Source: Cryptomeria japonica
Lineage: Eukaryota; Streptophyta; Pinopsida; Cupressales; Cupressaceae
DNA: 64,000 bases
Reading direction: 5' to 3'
Assembly (NCBI RefSeq): GCF_030272615.1
Contig: NC_081411.1
Span: 157,372,471-157,436,470, forward strand
This document shows, piece by piece, positions 1-11,089 of this stretch; position 1 is the stretch's first letter; the number at the start of each line of letters is the position of its first letter. The translations under genes and the position numbers were made by a program. The notes beneath the pieces are model-generated. The model was given only the letters and a program-made list of their open reading frames with translations, had not been told where the DNA came from and did no database searches.

Positions 1-1548
1 ATAGCAGAAATTAAAGAGCATCTAACAACCTACAATTCTAAATTTCTTGTCAAACAAAGAGCCTTAAAATTGATGAATGGGCTATATATTGATGTAGAAA
101 ATGAGACAAAAGCTAAGTGGCAGGAAATATTCAAACTAAAAGATGTCGATGAACAATCTCAAGTTGAAATTGTTGATGTCACTGAACAAGATCCTGATGT
201 CACGAAACAAGATCCTGATGTCACCAAGCAAGGTCTTGACACTACCGAGCAAGACCCGAGTGACACTATTCAAATTGATGAAGATGTCATGGATGCAGAA
301 GCACCAGAGCAGGAAATGATAGAAGGCACTACCTATGCAAAATTTGTATCTAGTGAATCTATGATAGTACAAGTTCAGCCTTATCCACTGATCAAGCCAC
401 TTGTCTCTACCGAAGCACCTAAGGATATAGCACAAGGCACCGAAGGTCACTAGTCTGAAGTAGTAGGAGGTACAATGCAAGAAAAGACCTTTTAAGCATC
501 GTCAAGGACTGAAAATGTTACAGCTGAGACACCCAGTACCGAGACACCAAAGGACACCACAACGGCTATAGGAACAGACCAAAGTGTTGCATCTACCGAG
601 CAACCTACCGAGGGTCGGCAAGCCTCACAAGGTATTATCTTGGTACAACCGACCAAAGGTAAATAGAAGAAAGTGAAAACGCATAGTTTTAAAGTTGATT
701 TAACTAAATCGATAGTGTTGCCCAATGCGGATATCTCAAAATTAAAGGGGCAAGCACTTATTGATTTCGGTGAACTATACAAAGCAAAGGCCAAACAAGA
801 AAAACAAATGGCCATTCAAAAGAAGAATAAAGTACTATAGAAGGTAAAGACACTGCTAACAGAAATGCTACCATCAGCTATAGTGTCAACTGATGGTGCC
901 ATGCACATTCAACTAGATGAACTCCTTACTCAAATAGAAACATCTAGAGTTGATGCATCTGAGTACTTGGGCAAGCTAAAAGATAAAGAGCTTACTGCAA
1001 AAATGATAGAAGAGGTACAAAAAACTCTAGCTATAGGAAAAGTCAAGCTTGTCAAATTTATTGCTGAGTTGTCCCCTCAACTCAAGCATATTCTTTATTT
1101 ATTTTAGAAACTTTGTACATTTTCCTTATTCATTAATGATATCAAGAATAAAACTGATGCAATTGAGAAAGAGATCACCGATCTCTCAACTATGTTGACC
1201 ACAGAGCCAAATTCAATTCAGAATTTTTATACCAAGCTTCAATAGCTAATGGCTCAATAGTTAGAACTAAGAAATGAAGAGCATAAGATCAAGAAGGATA
1301 TAATGACACTCTAGACATTATTCCTTCCTCATCTTTCATCAGTTCAGGAATAGATTAACCGAGCTACATGCCTATCTACTACACAAGAGGGAAGCACTCT
1401 TGATGGCTTAATATCACTATTGGCTGATATTCAAGCACAAAATTCTTTAATGGAAAGTGTAAAGGATGCACTCTCTGTCACACTCACTGATGCCTAGAAG
1501 AAGTATAAATCCATTTTTGATCAGTTACTACCCTCGGATGAAAATTAA
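1..1548 (+). pseudogene. 3' part of a charged, coiled-coil ORF2-like protein of a copia-type element without visible pol
   Basis: One reading frame runs from the window edge to a TAA at about 1546-1548 without a visible frameshift, but about nine in-frame TAG codons and one earlier TAA break it. The product is hydrophilic: a Thr/Glu/Gln/Pro-rich part (codons from about 175 to 640) with short tandem repeats, then a Lys/Glu-rich stretch with heptad-like spacing (about 660-1540). No zinc knuckle, protease, integrase or RT motif is seen. It is followed by a purine-tract leader, a polypurine tract and an LTR, so it is the last ORF of an LTR element. Its end (KYKSIFDQLLPS) resembles the end of ORF2 of element D (DYKSVFDKYYSL, minus strand near 35 kb), which suggests the same protein class. 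Function is unknown. The N-terminus lies outside the window. Confidence 0.6.
175..258 (+). repeat. 21-bp in-frame tandem repeat, about four units
   Basis: Four successive 21-bp units (starts at 175, 196, 217, 238) encode variants of the heptapeptide DVTEQDP, with divergence increasing toward the last unit. It lies inside the ORF2-like frame and keeps its phase. Confidence 0.75.
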
Positions 1549-1903
1549 GTTTTTGATGTTTGTCAAAAAAGGGGAGTAATACTACATAAGGGGAGTAATA
1601 TACTATATTTAGGGAGTGATACTATTTTTGTAATATAGTTTTGATACAGTATTCAGAGTATTGTATACAGGGGAGTATACCTAGCAGAGTATACAAAGTA
1701 TGCAGAGCAAGCAGAGCACACAAGCATAGAACTGAGCATGTAAAATCAGAGTTATGTATAGAATAATGATAAAGGGAGTATATCTAAATATACTATTTCA
1801 TTGACTATTGTATATATTGTCAAGTATAGTCATTTTGCAAAATATATAGATTTTTGAGTTATGACTTTGAAAGTAGTTTTTGTCAAACATCTCAACTAAT
1901 GTC
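1549..1903 (+). other. Purine-tract-rich 3' untranslated leader of the first element
   Basis: Non-coding stretch between the ORF2 stop and the LTR. It holds about five tracts resembling the polypurine tract, each reading roughly AAGGGGAGTAATACTA (near 1567, 1589, 1612, 1672 and 1774). The region is otherwise rich in TATA and GTATAC words. Confidence 0.55.
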
Positions 1904-1914
1904 AAAAGGGGAGA
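1904..1914 (+). promoter_or_regulatory. Polypurine tract of the first element
   Basis: AAAAGGGGAGA sits immediately before the TGTTAC start of the LTR, the expected place for the plus-strand primer of LTR retrotransposons. Confidence 0.75.
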
Positions 1915-1915
1915 T

Positions 1916-3039
1916 TGTTACTACTTATCAAATTGCCATTAGTTTTTATATTCAAAGTCATACTATATATTCTAGTTAGTTAGCACTACCAAATCATGCA
2001 GTCGGTATACACATAGAGAAGTTGGTATGCACAGTCTTGTCGGTTACAGAAGAAAGCAGTTACAGAACACAGCATACAATGAGCACCAAAGATGACACAC
2101 CGAGTTGATATTCACCGAGTGAAACGTGTTACCAAATACATTGAACCTGGACATGCATATGAAAACATGTTACAAGATCGAGGCACATCTAACCGTTATT
2201 AGATTGGAAATTGTACCAGAAGATTGTGTATGATTACAAGGACAATCTAACCAATGAAATATTTTGTTTAGCTATTCGTTCAAGAAATCTTGTTTGTAAG
2301 ATCGAAGCAATGAATTGGATCACCATTTTAAGAGATCTATTTATACAACATAAGTGAAGTGCATGTATGCATGAAGGAAGACTGTTACAGAGACACAGAG
2401 TTCACCGAGAAGGTTTTCAGAGAACAGTCGAAGAACAGAGTAAACAGAAGGGTTTACCAAGTTACTATATGGGTTACCGAGGTATGCAATAAGAAAGGTA
2501 ATCTTATTCTGAGCACATAGAATCTGCTATAACATTTCAGATGTAAAGTTGTAGATATTTGTAATGATTTTATTGTAATATTGTGAAGATGGAAAGAGAA
2601 ACCTTTAACAGGGTAAAAGACTCTAATCAAGTCTATAAATTGTAAAGCCTCTAACCAAGTGCAACATTCAAGAATAAATGTTGTAAAAATCCTTTAGCAA
2701 GGTAGATCTAACAGATCTTGTTACTCCTAATATAGGGTAAGCTATCAGAAATAGCTAAACATGTAGCTCTAACTGAGCATCTTTATTATTGTAGTATTGA
2801 AGTTGTGGGTGCCATCCCCATCGCAGTTTTTCTCTCTAACCAAGAGTTTCTGCATAACCAAAATATATGTGTTATGGAGTGAATCATGTATGATTGTTAT
2901 CTATTTGTTTTAACTTTATTTTATGTTACTGCACTATTCTGTTTATGCATAACAGTAAGGTTATTATTGAAGAAAAGTTCTGGAGTATTGATTCACCCCT
3001 CCCCTCTTAGTACATTAGCTTTCCATATTGGGCCTAACA
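1916..3039 (+). repeat. 3' LTR of the first element (about 1.12 kb)
   Basis: Begins TGTTACTACTT after the polypurine tract and ends CCTAACA. Near its end it carries the C-tract motif (ATTCACCCCTCCCCTCTTAG) and a CAGTTTTTCTCTCTAACCAAGAG module like the other copia LTRs here. The base after 3039 starts minus-strand integrase coding of copia A, so the insertion point lies inside that integrase. The matching target-site copy would be left of the window. Confidence 0.75.
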
Positions 3040-5053
3040 TATTGTACTCACTTATTCTCTCCAGTAGATGTGAGGCAATTTGGCTTCCATCATCATGGTT
3101 CTTGATGCATCCAAAATGCTTCTATTCTTTCTTTCCACTACTCTATTATGCTGAGGACTCCTAGGTGCAGATAGTTGTCTCCTAATTCCATTTGTCTCAC
3201 AATAACTGTTAAATTCTTGAGATGTGAACTCACCGCCTTGATTTGATCTCAGATATTTAATTTTCAATCTAGTTTTTGTTTCCACCTTTTCTTTAAAGAT
3301 CTTGAATTTCTCAAAAGCTTCAGACTTCTCCCTAATAAAAGTCACCCATATCATTCTAGAATAGTCATCAATTATCAGCATGAAATACCTATCACCTTGA
3401 AAGCTTCTGGTCCTTGTTGGACCACATAAGTCAGTGTGAATCAAATCAAGCACAACATTAGATTTATCATGTATGCACAATCTTAGGTATATCTCTAACT
3501 ACCTTTGTTGAATTGATCTTAACAATACAATCAAAATTAACATGCCATAACCAACTCTCATCAATATTACCAGTGTTCAAGTGAAAGATATTACCTCTAG
3601 TCTAAGTATCGGTTGCAATATCCAAACCGGTTTTGTTACTGATTTTACATTTTCTATCTTTAAACTGAAGTTGTAATCCCTTGTCCACCAATTTCCCAAT
3701 ACCTAAAAGATTATGCTTTAAACCTTATACATGATGGACATTATCAGTATTATGCTTTTCATATAGAGAAGTAATACCTCTATCTTTGATCACACATGCT
3801 TTTTCATCCCCAAATCTAAGATGACCGCAATTGTATTCTTGCAGGGACATAAATTTTCTTTTATCTCTAGTCATATGATGCGAGCATCCACTATCAATTA
3901 CCCATTCATCCTTGTCTTCAACTTTTTCTACCAGGGCCTTTTCTTCATTATTGATAGCAAGTTCCGGTTCATCTTCTTTTAAAGCATAGAACACTCATTT
4001 CTTTCCATTGCCAGATCCACTAGTAGAGTCTACTACCAGTTCATCCTCAGAGTCATCACTTACTCCTTCCTCATCTGCTATGTAGAATTGTTTGTTTTTC
4101 TTGAATCTATATTTGTTCTGATAAGGCTTAAATGATTTCTTAACTCTCTCTTCAAATCTTGCATTCCTTTTAGGACATCTAGATTCAAAATGACCAATCT
4201 TATTGCATGCAAAACATTTAAAAGGTGCTTTTCCTTCATACTTACTTCCTGTCGGTCCTTTAGGTACTCTTCTAGAAAATAAGGCTTCAAGTTGTTCAAA
4301 TTATTCATCCTCTTTCCTCATATCTTTCAATTCCTTTACACATAGAGCTTTCCAATCACTTTTATCGGTAGATGATGATGCATGAAAAGTAGGTTCAGAC
4401 TTTGCAGCTTCAAAGGGTCAAAATTCTTTAAGCTCAAAAGCATATAATTTCTTAATCATAATGTCTCTGTTAACTGAAGTGTTTGTCATTGTTCTCAATT
4501 CATTAATTGTAGTCGCCTTCATCTTGTTAGCCAGTGGAAGGGCTCTCAAGACTTTGGAAACTATTTAATCTTCAATCAGAGATCCTCCACAACATTGAAT
4601 TCACATGACAATCTCATTTACTCTTTCCATAATTGTAGTAATTCTTTCATTATCTTCCATCTTCAAGTTCTGATATCTTACCCGGTAACCATCAAGTTTA
4701 GTAATTTTGATAGTAGGATCACCTTCATTCAGAATTTGCAATTTATCCCACATAACCTTTGCATATGATTTATCAGTCAATCCCATGATTTGCTAATTAG
4801 TAAGTGCACACAAGAGGGCTTCTCTAGCTTTGCAATCATTTTCAATATTCTTGTCCAAGTTTGTAGGAGGAGGATTGCCAAATGTCAGATCATAAGGTGT
4901 ATATCCTTTCTCAGTGATCTCCCAATTATCCTTGCCAAGACATCTAATATGAGTCTCCATTCGGATTTTCCATATCCCATAACTTGTTCCATCAAGCTTA
5001 GGGATTTCTCTTCTGAAAATAGTTGCCAGTGGATTTGAATTATTAGTTGCCAT
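3040..5053 (-). pseudogene. Copia A gag-pol (gag, protease, N-terminal integrase), truncated
   Basis: Reading leftward from the ATG at 5051-5053: UBN2/DUF4219-type copia gag (LDGTSYGIWKIRMETHI near the N-terminus), a CCHC knuckle CFACNKIGHFESRC near 4200, an aspartic protease core WVIDSGCSHHM near 3880, a GAG-pre-integrase region, and an integrase core with HTDLCGP, DDYSRM and GGEF motifs. It stops at 3040 inside the integrase, where the first element is inserted. Breaks include in-frame TAG and TGA codons, and the HHCC zinc region is shortened. The second catalytic integrase aspartate reads Asn (LRSNQGGEF). RT and RNase H are not in the window and should lie left of position 1. It is clearly a Ty1/copia polyprotein; lineage is not assigned. 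Confidence 0.85.
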
Positions 5054-5096
5054 AGGATCTACCTCAAGTGGTTAAGCTTCTGCAAAAGAGGACAAA

Positions 5097-5110
5097 GCTC
5101 TGATACCAAT
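5097..5110 (-). promoter_or_regulatory. Primer binding site of copia A (initiator Met tRNA type)
   Basis: On the minus strand this reads ATTGGTATCAGAGC, the common plant copia primer site complementary to the 3' end of initiator tRNA-Met. It directly follows the 5' LTR and precedes the gag ATG by about 45 bases. Confidence 0.85.
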
Positions 5111-7692
5111 TATTAACATAACTGTTGGACAACTGAAAGGGGGGGGGGGTGAATCAGTTTTCAATAGATTATATTAATCAAACCACTTTATAACCTATAA
5201 CCGAAGCACATAAACATTGAATACTAGAATAGCAGAAACAAATACTGGTAAGCAATAAAACTTAAGAATAATACAGAGAATTAACTCAATGCAACCATAC
5301 CACATAACACCATGATTTGTACGTGGAAAACCTGATAAAGAGAAAAACCATGGTGGGAAGCCTGATAGTTCTGATACTTAATGTTAAGTACAAATGCTAA
5401 GCTAATAAGATGAGAGTGGGGGGGTGAATCATACAACCTTAATCCTCCATAAAAACAATAGATTCAACCTCGGTAACATATTCTTCACTAATATAACCAA
5501 AACTGCCAAACATGCAAACTCAAAAGCATATAAACATCATAACACTCATAACACCATATTTAACGTGGAAACCCAAATAGGGAAAAACCACTATGGGATT
5601 TCAGACCCACTAAGAAATATACTCTTCTAGAGTATGCTTGGTTAAAAGAAAATCATGTTAAAGATTACAAACACATTGCTAGATGTGACCCGGTTAAGGG
5701 ATTTCCCTCAGATCTGTTAGGATCTTCACCTTGTTAGAAGTGACCTTGTTAAAGGATTTCAAACACTCAATCAGAATGTCACCTTGCTAGAGGGTTTTAC
5801 AAATAAGACTGTTAAGTCCACTCAGTTAAGAGATTTTCTGTCACTTCACAAAATAATAGTAATAAAAATCTATCTGCAACTTCACATCTAAAATGCTAAA
5901 GCAGATTCTTATTTGCTCAATACAATCTAGGACTTATCTTGTCCAGCTGCTGGGCTATATACTCTGTTATTCAAACAAGTCTTCAAGCTTCAGTGCTTGG
6001 TAATCACTATGTAGCATCCCTGTGTATACACTTGCCCACATACATTGATTATTAATAGTTCCTTATTTATAAACAATTTGCCAACTGCTTAATCTCCTTG
6101 ATCACATATCCCATGATCAATCATAGCCATCAGATCTTCAAACTTGACTAGGTTCAATGTATCCTTCGATCTAAAAACATTTTACCCTGCCTTGGAACTT
6201 GCATATATTTCTTGGAACTTGTGCTAGGGTATTGTGGTTCAATCTGCGCTCTAGATCTTCCTGCCTATTTTCCTTTACCATAGATTCTTTAACAAACATC
6301 AGTCACAACATACCAATCATTTAATCATAACCAGCTCATCAACTTCCTTCATTAAATAATGCTTATATTCATTCAATGCATTTTGTTACTACTCGGTTGC
6401 AACTCAGTAAATACTAAACTTTACTCGCTAGACATTCTGCCTTCATTAACCGATAGCGATAACCTTAGGGTTTATCGACTAGGTTCTTTGCTTGGTAACA
6501 TACTATAGTATTAACCTTACAATCAATAACATATGTAGGATATCAAAACAATCTAAACATCATGATCTCATCATTGTCTAACTTGGTAATAGTTGCCCAT
6601 TGAATAACTTATTCCTCCCCTTATTCATCATATTCTTTTTGTGTCTTTTACCGACATCTTTATACTCATACTTCTTAAGATATGGAAACATCATACTGAA
6701 TTAGAAAATCAATTTCTTGACATCAATGACAAAATAATAATATTAAGACAGTAAAACATCCTTAATTAGTTATATCCATAATCATCAACAACCTTCTCAA
6801 TATCCTTATTGAAATGCCAACAATCTCTCCTTGTTTGTTATAATGCCAACAAAGCCTACCCACAGTCAAATGATACTTCTATAGAAAGTATGTGATACAA
6901 TAAGGGGCTTGCACATGCAGGAAGGCACACTGCCTAGAGTGTACTACTCATTATAAAGTAGTCTCATTGACTATAGAGAGTTTATAACCACCTCAAGATA
7001 TTGGACAACAATCCATAGGAATGAACTGCTAGAGATAGCATCTAACATGCTTGATTATAGTCTCGATTAAGCTCAATATTGGAGGCCTTTGACCTCTTAC
7101 TTAAACCAATTTGATCACTTGTGATCGACCAAATCTCCTTTTCATATGATATTTCATTCCACGGCCATGACATATATTTTATTCCCATACCATGATCTAC
7201 AATGAGAACTTACATCAATTTATACAAACCCTAAGGCCTAAACCAATTAGGTCGGCCACCTAAAAGATATTACAATAAGATTATTACATACACCCATATT
7301 ACAATGATATGCCATGTCGGCTTTAGACCAAAACACCATTAACCAATCCATAAATCATCATGGTAATGTGTAGAGAACATGTTAACATGATACCGGTCCA
7401 TAACCTAGATAGGTACATGACCTAATCTGAGTCCACCAGGCCAAAGCAATGTATCCAATCAGTCGAGGCACGATCAAGGATCACCTTTTGCATCGTGAAT
7501 TCAATCTAGAAGCCACACCAACACCACTTGTGCATTATATCAAAGTTTTTAAGAAAAATCTCTACCATTAAAACCTTAAACCCTTACTGGTAACACTAGT
7601 TATTCTAGTGGTAACCAACCATAAGAACTAGTGTTGACATCAATGACAAAACATCAATGCAACACATAATCAATTCCTCCATATTGCCAACA
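5111..7692 (-). repeat. 5' LTR of copia A, split by a second LTR
   Basis: On the minus strand the LTR starts TGTTGGCAATATGG at 7692 and ends next to the primer site at 5111. The end reads AATA where AACA is expected. The parts 5111 to about 5362 and about 6849 to 7692 are one LTR of about 1.1 kb; the DNA between is a different LTR. Homology to the solo LTR at 19748-21061 (shared words around GCACATGCA..AGGCACAC and TGCTTGATTA) supports joining the two parts. A C-tract sits near 5139-5150. Confidence 0.65.
5382..6822 (-). repeat. Copia B-family LTR inserted in the copia A LTR, with primer-site and polypurine remnants
   Basis: Minus-strand sequence starts TGTTGGCATTTCAA at 6822 and aligns through its length with the copia B LTRs at 28417 and 42246, ending ..TTAACA at 5382. 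On its upstream side (6823-6835) lies AAGGAGAGAT, like the copia B polypurine tract. On its downstream side (about 5367-5381) lies a decayed primer site, TTAAGTATCAGAAC. A short AAGCCT word occurs on both outer sides (near 5358 and 6849). Confidence 0.65.
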
Positions 7693-7739
7693 CAACACTG
7701 GTGGCACTCTTAGCACAATAGGACTATGAAGGAAAAAAA

Positions 7740-9290
7740 TGAGTCATTATTACATTAGTTGAACACTACTATGATATGGGCTTAACTATTCTCCTATTGA
7801 ATGCATATGTTTTGTCATAGATTTTGCCTCCTAGAAATCACATCATTATATTCTCACTCACAAAATAAAGCATATAGAAAAAATGGATCCCCTCAAGTAT
7901 TTGTTTAGTAAGGCATCTCTCATAGGAAGATTAGCAATATAGGTAATGATCCTCAATGAGTTTGATATCAATCATGTTGAATGAAAGGCCATCAAGGCAC
8001 AAGTTATTGCAGAGTATCTTGTAGAAGCACCTATGGCTAATGATCATCCATTAATTTCAAACTTTCCAAATGAATCCATCCTATCTATTACAACTTCAAG
8101 GTTATGACAATTATACTTTGATGGATCCTTCACCCAACATGGAGTAGATGTAGGAATCCTTTTTGTCACATCACAAGGGGATTGTATTCCAAAATCCTAT
8201 AGATTGTACTTCCCGTGGATAAACAATATAGCAAAATATGAGACACTTACTACATGACTTAGGATCATTATTCAATGGATAATTCAAAGCTCTAGGCCTT
8301 TAGTCTTTCTCAATTGGTTATTCAACAAACAAACAATGATTATCAAACAAAAGATGAGAAGCTTATATCTTACAAATAGATGGTAAAGGACTTCAAGAAA
8401 TCCTTTATTGAGATCACTTTTGCATAGATTCTTTGGGATAATAATAGAGTTGTTGATGTCATGGATAACATTTCTTCTTGCATAGATATACCACAACACA
8501 TTACTTGCTATGAATTTCTAGTAGATAATCTTTGGGTCCCCGCATATGAGATCCCTCTGTCTAAGATACTACATATCATTGGTCTCAATTCCCCGCTCCA
8601 TTGTGAGAGACAATGGGTGTCCCTTAAAAAATTACAATGTTCATGAGTTTTGTGACAAGTTCCATATCTAAAATCTATTTTCCATGCCATGTTATCCCCA
8701 AGACAAAGGTCAAGCCAAGGAATCCAATAAAAAAATCTTCAAAATCCTTAAGAAGACAGTCAAAGATGCTAGTCGTAACTGACATATACAAATCAATCCT
8801 ACCTCATGGGCCTACTACATAAGTGTTTGCACTCTCATGAGTGCTATACCATATTCAAATGTCTATAACATTTTCCAAATATATCTTAGCCATTGAAGTC
8901 AAGTTACCATCCTTATGAGTATCCTTGTGCATTTTTTATCAGTGATGAAGAATATTAAGTCTTCCAAGTTTAGGATCTTGATTTATTGGATGAGCACCTA
9001 CAAAATGCTCTCAACCACCTTAGAGTATATCAAAAGCATATGTATCATAGCTATAATCATAAAGTTAAGTCGTGTACATTTGAAGTAGGTGATTTGATCT
9101 TCAAAGAAAATCCTAGGAATCAATAGGACCAAGAGAAGAAGGCAAATTTGAACACAACTAGCTAGGCCCATAAATTGTTACTACAGTCTATGGCTCTAGA
9201 AGATATCAATAGTCTATCCCCAAAGGTGAGCCACTTGAATATCCTATCAATAATACGCACCTTCATAAGTTTTGCACCTAGCTAGATTTA
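7740..9290 (+). pseudogene. Ty3/gypsy pol remnant, resembling the Tat lineage (RNase H and integrase C-terminus)
   Basis: Heavily broken plus-strand coding. From 7800 to 8080 it matches the RT-RNase H connection (KMDPLKYLFSKASLIGRL). From 8110 it matches an archaeal-type RNase H (LYFDGSFTQHG, then IPKSYRLYFP and NNIAKYE). The integrase core is missing, and 8960-9290 resembles the integrase C-terminal region (NHKVKSCTFEVGDLIFKENP). The second, archaeal-type RNase H after pol is characteristic of the Tat clade. Several stops, frameshifts and an internal deletion of most of the integrase make it non-functional. The 5' part (LTR, gag, RT) is missing; copia A lies directly upstream at 7692. Confidence 0.7.
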
Positions 9291-10560
9291 GAGGACCCTT
9301 TAAATATCATAAAAATAAAAATAAAAATAAAAGAAAGTCAAAAATACAATTTTTTTTTTATAAAATTAAAAAAAGTAAAGAGAAATAAATTCGTCCAAAG
9401 GTGAAAAGCACTTTAGTGGTGCCCTGGGCAAGAAACATGGTGAAAATTAGGAAACCAGTGACATGTGTAGAGACTTCTTTCCTTTATCCTTCATGATTTT
9501 GCATCATCCTTCTATTTCACGTTCACACTTCCATTCCATAATAGATCTCTCATCCCCAACATGGCTTGTTATTGTTCTACCATGGTCACCACTTTCCATA
9601 ATAAAACTCCTTTTGTTGCCTTTCTCCACCTATAATAATTAGGTTCTCTTCCTAACTAGGGGCACATCATTGACCTAGTGATGGAATTAGATCCTTGGCA
9701 CTACATGTTATGAGGAATTTTTCTTTTCCTTCCTTCTTATGCTCAAAATATGCAGTAAAAATTCCACTTGCATTGCCAATTCATAATACAGTTTCCATCT
9801 TTCTTCATAATAAAGCATCTATTTCATAGATTTAGACACTTTTAGATGAGCCTATGCATCACTTTGCTTTGACCAAATCAATCCTTCAACTAAGACTAAG
9901 ATGAAGCGCAATTAGTGGTCCTATTTTCCTAAGTATTATATATATTCTATCAAGATATTATCAAAATGATACCAAATATAAACTATAACAAGAAACATAT
10001 ATGGCATGAGGATTTAATTGGTTGTTGGTTTAGGTTTTAATTTTTTTTTTTTATTTGATCTTTTGTGACATGCATATTGAGTTACTCAAGGATGTCTATG
10101 GACTAGAGTGGCCAGGATGAGGCATGTTCACATGATTTTTGCTTGTGGTGTGATCTCTAGTAATACTATGGCTCATCTGAGGATATGGTATTTATGACCA
10201 TAGGGGATCTATGAGTCTAGTATGAATAGGGGCATTCCTTTCTTTCAAGTGTCTTCTTTCCATGCAAATTTTGTGTGTATTGTCTTGGTCGAACTCATAT
10301 CTAGATAGTCACAATCAGTTTCCATAATAAGCACAATGATGATAAAGCACTTTAAAATCCACACAAGAGCTCACTTGTCCATTATCCCTCATCTCCCATC
10401 AATATTCCATCTTTAATTTCTTTCTTCCATGGCCAATGAATCCTCATCCCTTCCCTCAATCTTGGCAGTCTTGCATTAATTGACTGAGTATGTTGACAAA
10501 CCAAAACTGCTTGGGACATGCATTTCCTTAGACACCATCTTGCATCACCACATGTTAGGA
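9291..10560 (+). other. Post-pol spacer of the Tat-like element
   Basis: No supported coding. Near 9400-9470 is a sentence-like non-coding stretch (GCCCTGGGCAAG.., ..GGTGAAAATTAGGAAACCAG) of the kind that follows integrase in Tat-type elements. T-tracts occur near 9347 and 10040. Short open frames here look accidental. Confidence 0.4.
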
Positions 10561-11060
10561 CCACTTATAATATTAAATATCTCATAAAATATCCCATCCT
10601 ACATTGACAATACATTAGCTCATAATCATAAATAGCATAATCGATTGTATAAAATCATGCATCATACATTAGATATAATCCATAACATAAACATCATAGA
10701 AACATCATAAATACATCTATCGATAGCATCATAGGATCCTAGTACATAAGTCATAACTACATCACATAGTACATAATGCATAATCCATAACATAAAATTA
10801 TAGCACCATAAGAATGTTGCATCATAGAATCATTTAGAACGTAAGTGCATCCATGAACATCTTAAAAATCCACCACATAAGAATACAAGCATATAGGTGC
10901 CACAAAGAATTAGGCCATCTCATATATAATAAAAATTAATGTGTAGAAATAATGATGTCATATATCTCAAAATGTCTACTAGGGACCCCAAAATCATGTC
11001 CCATAAGTGACTACACATCATACAAAAATGATACAAAATTGGTACACAAGACCCAAAAGG
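10561..11060. repeat. CAT/ATA-rich degenerate repeat region (copy 1)
   Basis: Dense with CATAA, CATCATA and ACATCATAA words without a fixed period. A similar region at about 18961-19550 also lies next to a PMD-like antisense locus, so it appears to be part of the same element type rather than simple noise. Confidence 0.45.
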
Positions 11061-11089
11061 AACTATGATGAACTCCCACCCTCAGAACC

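Noticed and set aside
1-1548. Reassigned TAG codon as an explanation for TAG-rich frames
   Set aside because: Plant nuclear genes use TAG as stop, and frameshifts, deletions and lost catalytic residues in the same elements show ordinary decay. CHG deamination explains TAG excess more simply.
5130-5160. Long G-tracts as G-quadruplex or sequencing artefacts
   Set aside because: Each marks the same place near a copia LTR end. They are single homopolymers, not four-run motifs; length differences fit slippage or homopolymer error and were not treated as separate features.
10561-11060. CRISPR-like or satellite array from repeated CATCATA words
   Set aside because: No constant period, no conserved repeat-spacer pattern, and the context is a plant retroelement.
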